From Methanomicrobium antiquum (lineage in GTDB: Archaea; Halobacteriota; Methanomicrobia; Methanomicrobiales; Methanomicrobiaceae), in NCBI RefSeq assembly GCF_029633915.1, contig NZ_CP091092.1, positions 62,001 to 126,000 on the forward strand: a stretch of 64,000 nt of DNA, read 5' to 3'. Numbering within the stretch: the first letter of the stretch is position 1; every line of letters starts with the position of its first letter. Shown piece after piece: positions 44,238 to 51,938 of the stretch. The notes beneath the pieces were generated by a model. That model was not told the origin of the DNA, did no database searches, and worked only from the letters and a program-made list of their open reading frames with translations. The position numbers were made by a program, and so were the translations under genes.

Positions 44238-44837
44238 TTACCATCTTCTCATTAATTTTTTAAGTTTTTTGTGATATGTACTCAAATCTAATTCAGGATT
44301 TTCATCAATTTTTATGCTTGCTTCTTTTTTTAGCATATAATATTGTTTAGCTTTGAGAAATTCAACTCCATCCTCCAATATGGGTAAATATTGTTGAATT
44401 TGAGAATATCTTTCAATATATTTTTTCATTTCATTTTGAGCTTTTTCCTCTTCACAATCTGTACATTTAGTTTTCCTAAAATGGTGAATATCTCTGAGGA
44501 AATTTGTAAGTAAGTCAATTCCCTTCTCAGATGTAATTTTTCTCTCTCTAAAATCCCATATTTTATCTAATAATGTGAAAATTAAAATGAATAATCCTAA
44601 AATCACAATAATTTGTCTCAAGGCAATTGCTGTATCGATTTTTATAAATAAGCAGATTATTTCTGTATCAATCATTGCTATTGTTGCAATTAATGCTGAT
44701 AAAGTAATTATTAAAAATGTGAATATATTGTCTAGATTATTGTAATGAATGTATCTTCTAGATAGTATTTCTCTATTAATTTCAGCCTTTTTGCTAATTT
44801 TGTCACATTCAGCAAGGATTTTTTCATTTTCATTCAT
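44238..44837 (-). CDS. Two-TM SLATT-domain protein, likely CBASS effector
   Basis: 199 residues. An N-terminal amphipathic helix precedes two hydrophobic helices (about 32-60 and 72-95), then a long charged C-terminal helical region (ERKITSEKGIDLLTNFLRDI, KKYIERYSQIQQYLPIL). This is the SLATT layout, known as a membrane-pore effector triggered by nucleotide second messengers. The ATG at 44837 is one base after the glycosylase stop, so the two are coupled. It is the last gene of the minus-strand operon of QueC-like, TGT-like, CD-NTase and glycosylase genes. Membrane disruption after phage sensing is inferred from that context. Confidence 0.82.
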   Translation of the reverse strand: MNENEKILAECDKISKKAEINREILSRRYIHYNNLDNIFTFLIITLSALIATIAMIDTEIICLFIKIDTAIALRQIIVILGLFILIFTLLDKIWDFRERKITSEKGIDLLTNFLRDIHHFRKTKCTDCEEEKAQNEMKKYIERYSQIQQYLPILEDGVEFLKAKQYYMLKKEASIKIDENPELDLSTYHKKLKKLMRRW

Positions 44838-44838
44838 A

Positions 44839-45483
44839 TTATGTAACAAACCTTATTTTTTTAAGAATATCCAGATATTTCGGTTCGATTGTTGCATATC
44901 GCCATAATACTACATCAACAACAGGAACACTATCTCCACTCACTTTTGATATTTTTTTACAAAACTCTTGAACATCATCAAATCCTTCGTTTAATGCAAT
45001 TCTTACTAGATGTCTATCCGGTTTTGCTACATCTAGACCAATATTTTTTGCCAGATGAAATACTGTAATCGGTCCAATGAAGTCAAATTCTTTTAATTTA
45101 TTTATTGGATCTTTCACAATTTCATTTTTAAACCAATCAAATCCTCTTTTGAAAATTAATTCAGCGGCAGCAATTATTGAAGCAATCTTTTTTTTATGAT
45201 TGAAAATTTTTAATGCTTCTTCCAAGCATGAAATTTTATTAATAGTGATTTTTTCGGCTGAAATCCAATTATAAAAACAATTTGATATAATTGGGAAATA
45301 TTTAGAAATAACTTTCTCTCTCATGCCTGAGGATAGAATGACCCAGCTGATCTCACGTAAAAAATCACTTTCAGATATTTGTTGGAATATTATATTTTTT
45401 TGCCAAATAATTTCATCATTATATCCTTCTTCAATAACAATTTTTTTTACAAAAAAATATTTTTTTACTAAATTCGAATCCAT
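44839..45483 (-). CDS. HhH-GPD (OGG-like) DNA glycosylase homologue, CBASS-associated
   Basis: 214 residues of a base-excision glycosylase fold. The helix-hairpin-helix is at 133-146 (EFDFIGPITVFHLA). It is followed by DVAKPDRHLVRIAL with the family's catalytic Asp at 156. The Lys that gives OGG1 lyase activity corresponds here to a hydrophobic or Thr residue, so at most a monofunctional glycosylase is expected. An OGG-like gene is a known component of type IV CBASS operons. The ATG overlaps the CD-NTase stop (TAATG). Its part in defence is not evident from sequence. Confidence 0.82.
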   Translation of the reverse strand: MDSNLVKKYFFVKKIVIEEGYNDEIIWQKNIIFQQISESDFLREISWVILSSGMREKVISKYFPIISNCFYNWISAEKITINKISCLEEALKIFNHKKKIASIIAAAELIFKRGFDWFKNEIVKDPINKLKEFDFIGPITVFHLAKNIGLDVAKPDRHLVRIALNEGFDDVQEFCKKISKVSGDSVPVVDVVLWRYATIEPKYLDILKKIRFVT

Positions 45484-46415
45484 TATACATCTCCAATAAT
45501 ATCTTCCCATTCAGCCTTTGATTTTGATGAATCTGCACGAGAGATTTTACTATGAATTCTTTTTAACACATAACTTGACTCATATCTTTTATTGGAATTT
45601 GCTTCTCCCAGATAATCATCTACGTGAATAGACTGATTTGTTTTATCCTTAATTGGCGTGATAATACGTTTCTGAGATTGCTCAAAGAAATATTTTAGCA
45701 TATTTTTTGGAGTATTGGGTTGGTCACGAGGATAATTTTTAAAAATTTCAATTGCAAGGGATTCAATATGATATCCTGATAATTGTTGATTAGGTGGTAA
45801 ATTTGCATTTATTCCTTTGATAAGTTTAATTACAGGAATCACTTTATTGCCACATTTTTGATTAATCTGGGTTAATTTCGAAGCGAATTGATCCGGACGT
45901 GTAACATTTGACCAACATTTTCCATTTCTTTCTGGTATTTTATATCCACTTCTGCTTTGAAGAGCTGGTAGTAATTGTATTTCAGTACCATCTTGAAATT
46001 TAACAGTAACGGCCAACTTTCCTTCTCTGATTTCTTGAACATTAGATAGATGAGAAGATAATTTGCTTTTTATAAGTTGTATTACTTGTTTAGGTGAATA
46101 ATCGGATAATTCAGAATTATTAATTAGTACAAGTATGTCCGCATCACTTAGACCCTCAACATATGTATGTTTACTAACAGATCCTCCAAATTTTAATTTG
46201 ATAGATCCATCAAATTCTGAATTAATTATTGAGAATATTTCATCAAGATGTTCATTAACAATTTGAGAATCACGGTCATTATATTTTTTTAATTTTTCAT
46301 TAATTAATTCATTAATTTGCCTTTCAAAATCATTGTTATCTGTTTGTTCATTTGTTTTCTTGATTCCATTACTGATATTTTTTCCCGGATTATATGAATT
46401 TCCACCGCCACCCAT
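45483..46415 (-). CDS. CD-NTase (cGAS/DncV-like nucleotidyltransferase) of type IV CBASS
   Basis: 310 residues. The nucleotidyltransferase core has FGGSVSKHTYVEGLSDADIL (77-95), i.e. GS, then T, then SDxD with two metal-binding Asp. The third carboxylate position reads TEIQLLPA (144-151), with Gln where many relatives have Asp. A helical C-terminal domain follows. It should make a cyclic or linear oligonucleotide signal on infection. The start at 46415 (GGTGAT four bases before ATG) gives MGGGGNSYNPGK, a Gly-rich N-terminus fitting the reported N-terminal deazaguanine conjugation by QueC-like partners. It overlaps the end of the glycosylase gene and closely follows the TGT-like gene. Confidence 0.88.
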   Translation of the reverse strand: MGGGGNSYNPGKNISNGIKKTNEQTDNNDFERQINELINEKLKKYNDRDSQIVNEHLDEIFSIINSEFDGSIKLKFGGSVSKHTYVEGLSDADILVLINNSELSDYSPKQVIQLIKSKLSSHLSNVQEIREGKLAVTVKFQDGTEIQLLPALQSRSGYKIPERNGKCWSNVTRPDQFASKLTQINQKCGNKVIPVIKLIKGINANLPPNQQLSGYHIESLAIEIFKNYPRDQPNTPKNMLKYFFEQSQKRIITPIKDKTNQSIHVDDYLGEANSNKRYESSYVLKRIHSKISRADSSKSKAEWEDIIGDV

Positions 46416-46420
46416 AATTA

Positions 46421-47464
46421 TCACCTTGTAATTTTAGATTTAAATAATTTACAACTTTCCTCAAAAAATTTAGGATCCATGTTTAATTCATTAAAAGATT
46501 CAAAAGATTGAGTTTTATGCAATCTTCTTAAAACTAATTCTAAATTTTTTAAATAAGCATAATTCTCTTTGCGCGATTCATAAATCAAATTATTATCAGG
46601 ATATTCAATACCCCACTTTAAACGTCCTAAACTGTGATTATATCCTGAATAATTTTGATAATAGAAATATCTGAGCCAAGAAAGTCCATCAAAAATATCA
46701 GCACCTGCCATGTAATATAATGGTGTTGTAACTGGATCCAGACTTCCAAAAATGTGTATTGGTATCTTTAATTCTTTTTTATCTAAGCATTCTCTAATTT
46801 TTGCAATATTACACATTCTTTGAAGTGTTGAAGTTCCAAGTTCTTTTTCAGTAAATCCAAGGATATCAAAATATTGAAACTCATCAGAATATGTTAGTAA
46901 TTTGTCAATTTCAATTATATCATTATTTTCAGATTTGATTAGAAAATTTTTAACAACATTTTTTCCTTTAAATGAATTTTTAGCATTATATATCTGTTTT
47001 AAGAATGTTTTCTCCTCATTTGGAATACTTGGATGATCAAAACTAACAAGAATAACAGGAATTTTTGATTTTATTAATTCAATATTTTTTAGAAATTTTT
47101 CGACAGTATGGGTAAATAATATATCATTCCATTCATTTGGAAGGTTTTTCTGAGTTCCGTTATCTGTACTATCATTTTCAGATAAACATTCATATCCTCC
47201 ACTGTCAATAATCACAAAATCTAAATTTGAAAAATCAATTTCAAGGCCATCAGATGAATGATGATCATAAAATGAATGAAGATCGTATGCACTTATTAAA
47301 AGGCCATCCGAAATATATGATAAAGAATTATTTATTGAATTTTGTAATTCCTCAGGTTTTTTTGAATCAATGGTACCTGCTTGGCTAGAAAATGAAGGAA
47401 CAAGTAATGGAGTTGTTCCAATTGTAAGACCATTCCAATTAATGTCCAAAATTCTTGTTTTCAT
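46421..47464 (-). CDS. TGT-like protein (tRNA-guanine transglycosylase homologue), CBASS-associated
   Basis: 347 residues of the queuine/archaeosine transglycosylase TIM-barrel family. The diagnostic segment is FVIIDSGGYECL (84-95; DSGGF in canonical enzymes). The GSLDPVTTPLYYMAGADIFDG segment at about 230-250 matches the barrel's base-binding side. No zinc-binding Cys cluster or PUA domain is present, so it is a short form rather than a housekeeping archaeosine enzyme. It overlaps the QueC-like gene by 26 bases and ends just before the CD-NTase. In type IV CBASS such a gene is a standard companion. Confidence 0.82.
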   Translation of the reverse strand: MKTRILDINWNGLTIGTTPLLVPSFSSQAGTIDSKKPEELQNSINNSLSYISDGLLISAYDLHSFYDHHSSDGLEIDFSNLDFVIIDSGGYECLSENDSTDNGTQKNLPNEWNDILFTHTVEKFLKNIELIKSKIPVILVSFDHPSIPNEEKTFLKQIYNAKNSFKGKNVVKNFLIKSENNDIIEIDKLLTYSDEFQYFDILGFTEKELGTSTLQRMCNIAKIRECLDKKELKIPIHIFGSLDPVTTPLYYMAGADIFDGLSWLRYFYYQNYSGYNHSLGRLKWGIEYPDNNLIYESRKENYAYLKNLELVLRRLHKTQSFESFNELNMDPKFFEESCKLFKSKITR

Positions 47465-48026
47465 AAAAATTCAACCTATCTAAACATGAAAGACATTTAT
47501 TACAGGGGTTATCTCCCCCAGATTCACAGCTATAAGTCATTTCTAGTGGTATTTTATGAAGATTACAATATTCAATAATCAATTTTTTGTTCCATTCTAG
47601 AAACGGAATGTCTAGAATTACAGTACCATTTGAATAACCATCAATAATTGTCTGGATTTCATTAACAAATTGAATTGAACAATCGTAGTAAGAAGTACCA
47701 CTATGTATTCCCATTGAAATGAGTCCTGTAAAATTTTTAAAAGATAATAATGTGGCAATTATTAAAAAGCAATTCCGACCTTTAATTTCCCCAGATTCAA
47801 AAGCAGTTTCATGGACAAAATTAGCTTTTTTGATTTTTATATTGAAATGAGATCCAATTTGATTGCAACACTTTAATTCATTTTTGGCTGCCGCTTGTCC
47901 ATAGTCAACAAAAAAACCTGTGACGTTAAAACCTTTATTGATGTAATAATGCACGCAGGCCATTGAATCTATACCCCCGCTTAATAGAACAATAACTTGC
48001 TTACTGGAATATTCGTCCGAGTACAT
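47439..48026 (-). CDS. QueC-like ATPase (7-cyano-7-deazaguanine synthase homologue), CBASS-associated
   Basis: 195 residues. The PP-loop VLLSGGIDSMACV (13-25) binds ATP. FFVDYGQ is the typical second strand. A C-terminal zinc site CESGGDNPCNKCLSC uses Cys 167, 175, 178 and 181. QueC turns a carboxylated deazaguanine into preQ0. The QueC-like protein of type IV CBASS is reported to attach the base to the N-terminal Gly of the CD-NTase instead. No other queuosine or archaeosine genes are nearby, which favours the defence role. It is first in the operon, with an AAAGATATAATTATTATA promoter-like stretch just before the start. Confidence 0.87.
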   Translation of the reverse strand: MYSDEYSSKQVIVLLSGGIDSMACVHYYINKGFNVTGFFVDYGQAAAKNELKCCNQIGSHFNIKIKKANFVHETAFESGEIKGRNCFLIIATLLSFKNFTGLISMGIHSGTSYYDCSIQFVNEIQTIIDGYSNGTVILDIPFLEWNKKLIIEYCNLHKIPLEMTYSCESGGDNPCNKCLSCLDRLNFYENKNFGH

Positions 48027-48078
48027 CTAATATAATAATTATATCTTTGTAGGATGAAATATATTCTTTGTGGAATTG

Positions 48079-48927
48079 ATGGATTATTATAAAGAAGCTA
48101 AAAAAATTTGGAAGAAATTTGAAATTTTATTATTGATCATCATTATTGTAATTGGATTTGCAATTGCTTATTGGCTTGCTCCGTTATCAGGTGATTTAGG
48201 AGATATAGTTTATAATTTGGGTATTTTTATTTCTACGGTTTTCGCAGTTCAATTAATTTATGAGATTATTTTTAAGAAAAATGATCAGGAATTCTATAAG
48301 ACAGAATTGATCCAGATTTGGGAGGAAAAAATTCCAGAAATAGTTAAATCAGGGATTATTTTTTATGAGGATGGTCGTAGGCCTCCTGATGAAAAATTAA
48401 ATTTTTATCAGGAAGCGGAAAAGGAAATTATCGAAGTGGCTGCTACATTTCATTCATTTACAACTAAATTCTCTTCAGTTCCTGATTCAAAATTTAAAAT
48501 ACCTATTCTTAGTCTTATGAAAAAAGGAGTAAATATAAAATTATACTTACTAGATCCAGAGTCTGAATCTGCATCAGCTTATCAAAACTGTACTCCTGAT
48601 AATGATGATATTATCAATAAAGTTCATTTAAGTATTGAAAGTCTACAAATAATTATCAAAGAGTTAAATGAAAGTAGTGATTTAGGTAAGATGGAGTTAT
48701 ATACCTATAATTACATTCCTCTTTTAAATGGCGTTTTTTTAGATTTTGTGGAAGATGAATCTCAAAATTCGAGAGCTTTTGTCTCTCACTATCTTCCATA
48801 TATGGAAAAAAGAAGTGAAAATCCTGGATTTTATTTTACAAAAAAACAAAATCCACAATTATTTGGAAAATATTCTTTTTTTATAAAAAAATTGAAAGAA
48901 AATGGGAAATTAGTGGAGAATTTATAA
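48079..48927 (+). CDS. Two-TM protein with PLD-like cytoplasmic domain, unknown function
   Basis: 282 residues. Two membrane helices (about 16-36 and 45-68) are followed by a soluble domain. Patterns such as AEKEIIEVAATFHSFT and GVNIKLYLLDPES recall phospholipase-D-like folds used near membranes; no HKD catalytic motif is visible. It is transcribed divergently from the CBASS operon, 52 bases away. Shared base composition and position suggest a defence-island gene or an extra membrane effector (inference). The ATG at 48079 was chosen; an upstream GTG (48070) is possible. Confidence 0.65.
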   Translation: MDYYKEAKKIWKKFEILLLIIIIVIGFAIAYWLAPLSGDLGDIVYNLGIFISTVFAVQLIYEIIFKKNDQEFYKTELIQIWEEKIPEIVKSGIIFYEDGRRPPDEKLNFYQEAEKEIIEVAATFHSFTTKFSSVPDSKFKIPILSLMKKGVNIKLYLLDPESESASAYQNCTPDNDDIINKVHLSIESLQIIIKELNESSDLGKMELYTYNYIPLLNGVFLDFVEDESQNSRAFVSHYLPYMEKRSENPGFYFTKKQNPQLFGKYSFFIKKLKENGKLVENL

Positions 48928-49023
48928 GTAGATCCAATTCAACTTTAATTTTTTTTATTTAGATACGTTTAAGCCTGATATAAGTAAACCTCACATATAT
49001 AACTAATAATTAAGGGGAAAATC

Positions 49024-49746
49024 ATGGTAAAATTACTCGATACAACTGCAAAGATAACAAGTGAAATTCAGGAACTGATTAGGGGAAGCAAGGAAGAAAA
49101 ACTGCTGCTCATCACTCCGTATGTTCAGATTGCAAACCAGTTTAAGCTTGATATTCAGGATTTGGTGAATTTCAGAACACCAATTACAGTGATTGTCCGG
49201 GAGGGTGAGAATCACAATCCTCAGGATGTAAGCTTTTTGCAGGAAATGACTGGAGTTACATTATGGACACTTCCAAATCTACATGCAAAGTGCTATCTAA
49301 ATCATAAATCTGCGATAATATGTTCGATGAATCTATATGCCTACTCTCAGGTAAATAATACAGAGATTGGTGTTCTCGTTACTAAGGAAGATGATCCTGA
49401 ATTGTTCATGCAGATTGATGAAATGGCAAAAAGAATTCATCGTGAAAGTCATGAATATGAGTTTGAAATAGTAAAAAAGAGTGAAAAACCCAAGTCCACA
49501 TCGGCAAAGTCAGCACAAAAAAAGAATGTAATGCCTGAAAAAGGCTATTGTATTCGTTGTGGAAAAGAGATGCCTTTTAATTCGGATAAACCGTTATGTG
49601 AGAAGTGCTACCCTGTCTGGGCAAAATATAGCGATAAAAAATATGCTGAAAAGTTCTGTCATATCTGTGGAGAAGATGTTCCATCCCATAAGAGTTCTTA
49701 TGAGAAGCCTGTTTGTTATCCGTGTTTTAAGAAATATCTGAAATAA
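49024..49746 (+). CDS. PLD-like nuclease-fold protein with C-terminal zinc ribbons
   Basis: 240 residues. The N-terminal domain (1-145) looks like a single phospholipase-D domain: LLLITPYVQI, then LHAKCYLNHKSAIICSMNLY, i.e. the HxK...SxN pattern of PLD nucleases. After a Lys/Ser linker there are two zinc ribbons (YCIRCGKEMP...CEKCYP and FCHICGEDVP...CYPCFK). The combination suggests nucleic-acid binding or cleavage. Single-HKD proteins usually dimerise to form the site. Its role is not known; the neighbours are defence-type genes. Confidence 0.75.
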   Translation: MVKLLDTTAKITSEIQELIRGSKEEKLLLITPYVQIANQFKLDIQDLVNFRTPITVIVREGENHNPQDVSFLQEMTGVTLWTLPNLHAKCYLNHKSAIICSMNLYAYSQVNNTEIGVLVTKEDDPELFMQIDEMAKRIHRESHEYEFEIVKKSEKPKSTSAKSAQKKNVMPEKGYCIRCGKEMPFNSDKPLCEKCYPVWAKYSDKKYAEKFCHICGEDVPSHKSSYEKPVCYPCFKKYLK

Positions 49747-49812
49747 TAACTCTTTTTCATTAATTTTATTCACATTATAATATAATATGTTCATTAAAAA
49801 AAGGTCAAGATT

Positions 49813-49971
49813 TTAAACCTCTTTTTCATCATCCCCCTGGTATCTTTCATTGTTGGGGTTTAACTGGTCGGAATGATTGTCCATTGCTGCATGGTATGCA
49901 TCGTTATTTGGATTCATAGAATCAGACCGGTCATCGTTTGCACTGCGGCCTCCACCGCCTCCTTTTCCCAT
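49813..49971 (-). CDS. 52-aa Gly-rich, NPNN-repeat small protein
   Basis: A short gene with a strong GGAGGTG site before ATG. The product starts MGKGGGGGRSAND. It then has two copies of a short unit, SDSMNPNNDAYHAAMDN and SDQLNPNNERYQG. The same (S/N)xxxNPNNxxY unit is widespread in tiny bacterial and archaeal proteins of unknown function. The short length, clean ribosome site and internal repeat argue for a real gene. No function can be assigned. Confidence 0.75.
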   Translation of the reverse strand: MGKGGGGGRSANDDRSDSMNPNNDAYHAAMDNHSDQLNPNNERYQGDDEKEV

Positions 49972-50323
49972 AGATTTTCACCTCCCCTGTGTTTGTGGGG
50001 AAATCTATTTTGAGAGTAAATAAAATTTTTCTGAAACGTTTTCACCAGTTTGAAACTTTTACCGGAAAATTATCTCTCCTGATTTGAACCAAATTTCTCT
50101 TTCTAATTCCCGCCACTTCCATGATTTATTTGCCGGATCAATCCTGAAAAAATAAATCTCAATGAAAGTGACTTTCTGAAATATGTTAAAAAGCTATGTC
50201 ACAAACTCAGGAAGGTTTTCATCGATAAAAATGCCAAAATCCCCATATTTAAATTCTGTGTTTAATTTCTGCTGTTATTATGCAGACCAAAACTATATGC
50301 TGTATGCATGTGTGGTAATATGT
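49972..50323. other. Intergenic region before the toxin-antitoxin pair
   Basis: About 350 bases between the divergent Gly-rich gene and the antitoxin. The antitoxin frame is open upstream from 50183, but that extension is Cys/Tyr-rich and unlikely to be translated. No other gene is seen. Confidence 0.4.
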
Positions 50324-50641
50324 ATGCAGTCAACATCAATCAGGATTCAACAGAAGACCCGTGAGAGTCTCTCAAGGCTGAAAAAGCATCCCCGGGAGTC
50401 TTTTGACGATGTTATAACAAGGCTTATTGATGCGAATGCCGATGACGAACCTTTAAGTGAAGAGACAATACAGGCGATTGAAAAATCGCTTAAAGAATAC
50501 AGGGAAGGAATATACTATACACATGAAGAAATCCTCGCAGACCTCGGTATTTCCGAAACCACTTTGGAATCAGGCGTTTGCGAAACGCCGGAAGAAAAAT
50601 ACCCCACCGGCAAAAAAACGAAAAAAGAGAAGGACGCCTGA
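50324..50641 (+). CDS. Antitoxin-like protein of a type II module
   Basis: 105 residues. The N-terminal STSIRIQQKTRESLSRLKKH and ESFDDVITRLID form a ribbon-helix-helix/VapB-type DNA-binding segment. The rest is an acidic, Lys-rich tail that would wrap the toxin. The start at 50324 (MQSTSIRI) is taken from the fold, since upstream residues are not antitoxin-like. Its stop overlaps the next start (TGATG), the usual antitoxin-toxin coupling. Confidence 0.75.
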   Translation: MQSTSIRIQQKTRESLSRLKKHPRESFDDVITRLIDANADDEPLSEETIQAIEKSLKEYREGIYYTHEEILADLGISETTLESGVCETPEEKYPTGKKTKKEKDA

Positions 50642-50913
50642 TGGTCTGGAAGCTTCGTTATTCATCATCAGCAGGGCATTCACTTAAAAAAATGCCACGG
50701 GAAACAGTATTCATGCTTCTTTCTAAATTAAAGGCTTTATCGGAAGAGGATGATCCAAGACTCTATTTAAAAGAGCTAAAGGGATTTGAAAACCCGCATT
50801 TTTATTCTCTCAGGGCAGGCCAGTACAGGGCTGTCATGACTGTTCTTGACGATTTACTTGTAATTTATGTTGTTGAGGCAGGTCATAGAAGCAGTGTGTA
50901 CAGAAAGTTTTGA
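50641..50913 (+). CDS. RelE/ParE-family toxin
   Basis: A 90-residue protein of the RelE/ParE fold. It has KLRYSSSAGHSLKKMP, LYLKELKGFENPHFYSLRAG and QYRAVMTVLDDLLVIYVVEAGHR, the strand order of mRNA-interferase toxins. Basic residues R82 (in GHRSSVYRKF) and K44/R58 are candidate catalytic residues. Whether it cleaves mRNA or poisons gyrase cannot be told from sequence. It is translationally coupled to the antitoxin, and both are in a defence-rich neighbourhood. Confidence 0.85.
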   Translation: MVWKLRYSSSAGHSLKKMPRETVFMLLSKLKALSEEDDPRLYLKELKGFENPHFYSLRAGQYRAVMTVLDDLLVIYVVEAGHRSSVYRKF

Positions 50914-50983
50914 AGTTTTTTATCTCTAAAAAACACCCATCCGGCTGAGCAATATAATAATTATAAAACATAAATTCTAACTG

Positions 50984-51577
50984 ATGGCAATAAAGGACTA
51001 CAAAATTTTTGTAAGCTATGACCATGAAAATGATCAAAAATACCGGGATGAATTTGAAAGAATAATAGCATGTTCAGAAATTTCAACCGTTGATTCAGCT
51101 CCGATAACGGATATATCCGATATAACTGATAAAAAAAATATTGATTCGGATGTTGATAATGGAGCTGATGTTAATGCCGCTGCCGATGCAATCCGACAAA
51201 AAATACGGGATGAAATCTTACAGGATTCAGTCGTTACTGTTGTTTTAGTTGGAAAAGATACCTGGAAGAAGAAGCATATTGACCTTGAAATTGAGGCGAG
51301 CATCAGTCAGACAGAATCAAATCCCCGCTCCGGACTCTTAGGTATTCTCCTGCCGACCCACTCAGATTTGGAGAATAATCAGTATAGCTATGATACCATA
51401 CCTCCAAGACTGCACAAAAATATTCAAAACGGATTTGCAAAGATGTACCCTTTCGATATTAATCTTTTAGTCATCCATAATTCTGTTCATGAGGCATTTG
51501 AAAGAACAAAATCCGTTGTTCCTGATAATTCATATCCTTTATTTACAGAAGATCTCAGTGGGGAGAACTGGGAGTAA
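50984..51577 (+). CDS. TIR-like (MTH538/ThsB-type) domain protein
   Basis: 197 residues. The start KIFVSYDHENDQKYRDEFER is a TIR-like strand-helix. DSVVTVVLVGKDTWKKKHIDLEIEASI gives the next strands with the conserved glutamate. The family (pfam08937-like) includes the Thoeris sensor ThsB, which makes a cyclic ADP-ribose signal. No ThsA-like NADase lies beside it here, so it may be orphaned or act with another effector such as the CBASS membrane protein; that is speculation. The central insertion (about residues 40-68) is polar and repetitive. Confidence 0.78.
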   Translation: MAIKDYKIFVSYDHENDQKYRDEFERIIACSEISTVDSAPITDISDITDKKNIDSDVDNGADVNAAADAIRQKIRDEILQDSVVTVVLVGKDTWKKKHIDLEIEASISQTESNPRSGLLGILLPTHSDLENNQYSYDTIPPRLHKNIQNGFAKMYPFDINLLVIHNSVHEAFERTKSVVPDNSYPLFTEDLSGENWE

Positions 51578-51773
51578 TTTTTCCCTATATCCATGATATT
51601 CATGGGTAAATGAGTTGGTGAAGATTTTTTAAATTATCTTCATTTTCCTAAAATTTTTAGGAGCCAATATTAATTGACCAAACTTGAAATATGGTATTGT
51701 GACAGGAAAAAGAGAAAATCTGTTGCAGACAAAAGATGAGTGAATTATCTTAAAAATTCATGGAGGATCAGTT

Positions 51774-51938
51774 ATGACAAATGAGATCTTTGAGCATATC
51801 AGTGAGGAAGCACAACACATTCATGATGACCTTGAGCATGTTGGAAGGGACATTGATGAACTTGGGGCCCACCTGAAAAATCTTGATGAGCATTTACACC
51901 ATTTAATGACCGAATTAAAAAATAAAGAAGTCCTTTAA
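51774..51938 (+). CDS. 54-aa His-rich helical protein
   Basis: A short gene with GGAGGATCAGTT before the ATG. The product is one long amphipathic helix with eight histidines in or near heptad positions (HISEEAQHIHDDLEHVG, AHLKNLDEHLHHLM). Histidine pairs could bind metal, or the helix could form a coiled coil. No homologue is recognised. Confidence 0.6.
   Translation: MTNEIFEHISEEAQHIHDDLEHVGRDIDELGAHLKNLDEHLHHLMTELKNKEVL

Noticed and set aside
46421-48026. Housekeeping queuosine/archaeosine synthesis genes
   Set aside because: No QueD, QueE or GTP cyclohydrolase nearby, the TGT-like protein lacks zinc and PUA parts, and the genes are in one operon with a CD-NTase.
47439-48026. Qat defence system (QatC-like QueC)
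   Set aside because: No QatA ATPase or QatD TatD-like nuclease is present; the CD-NTase, TGT and OGG companions fit type IV CBASS instead.
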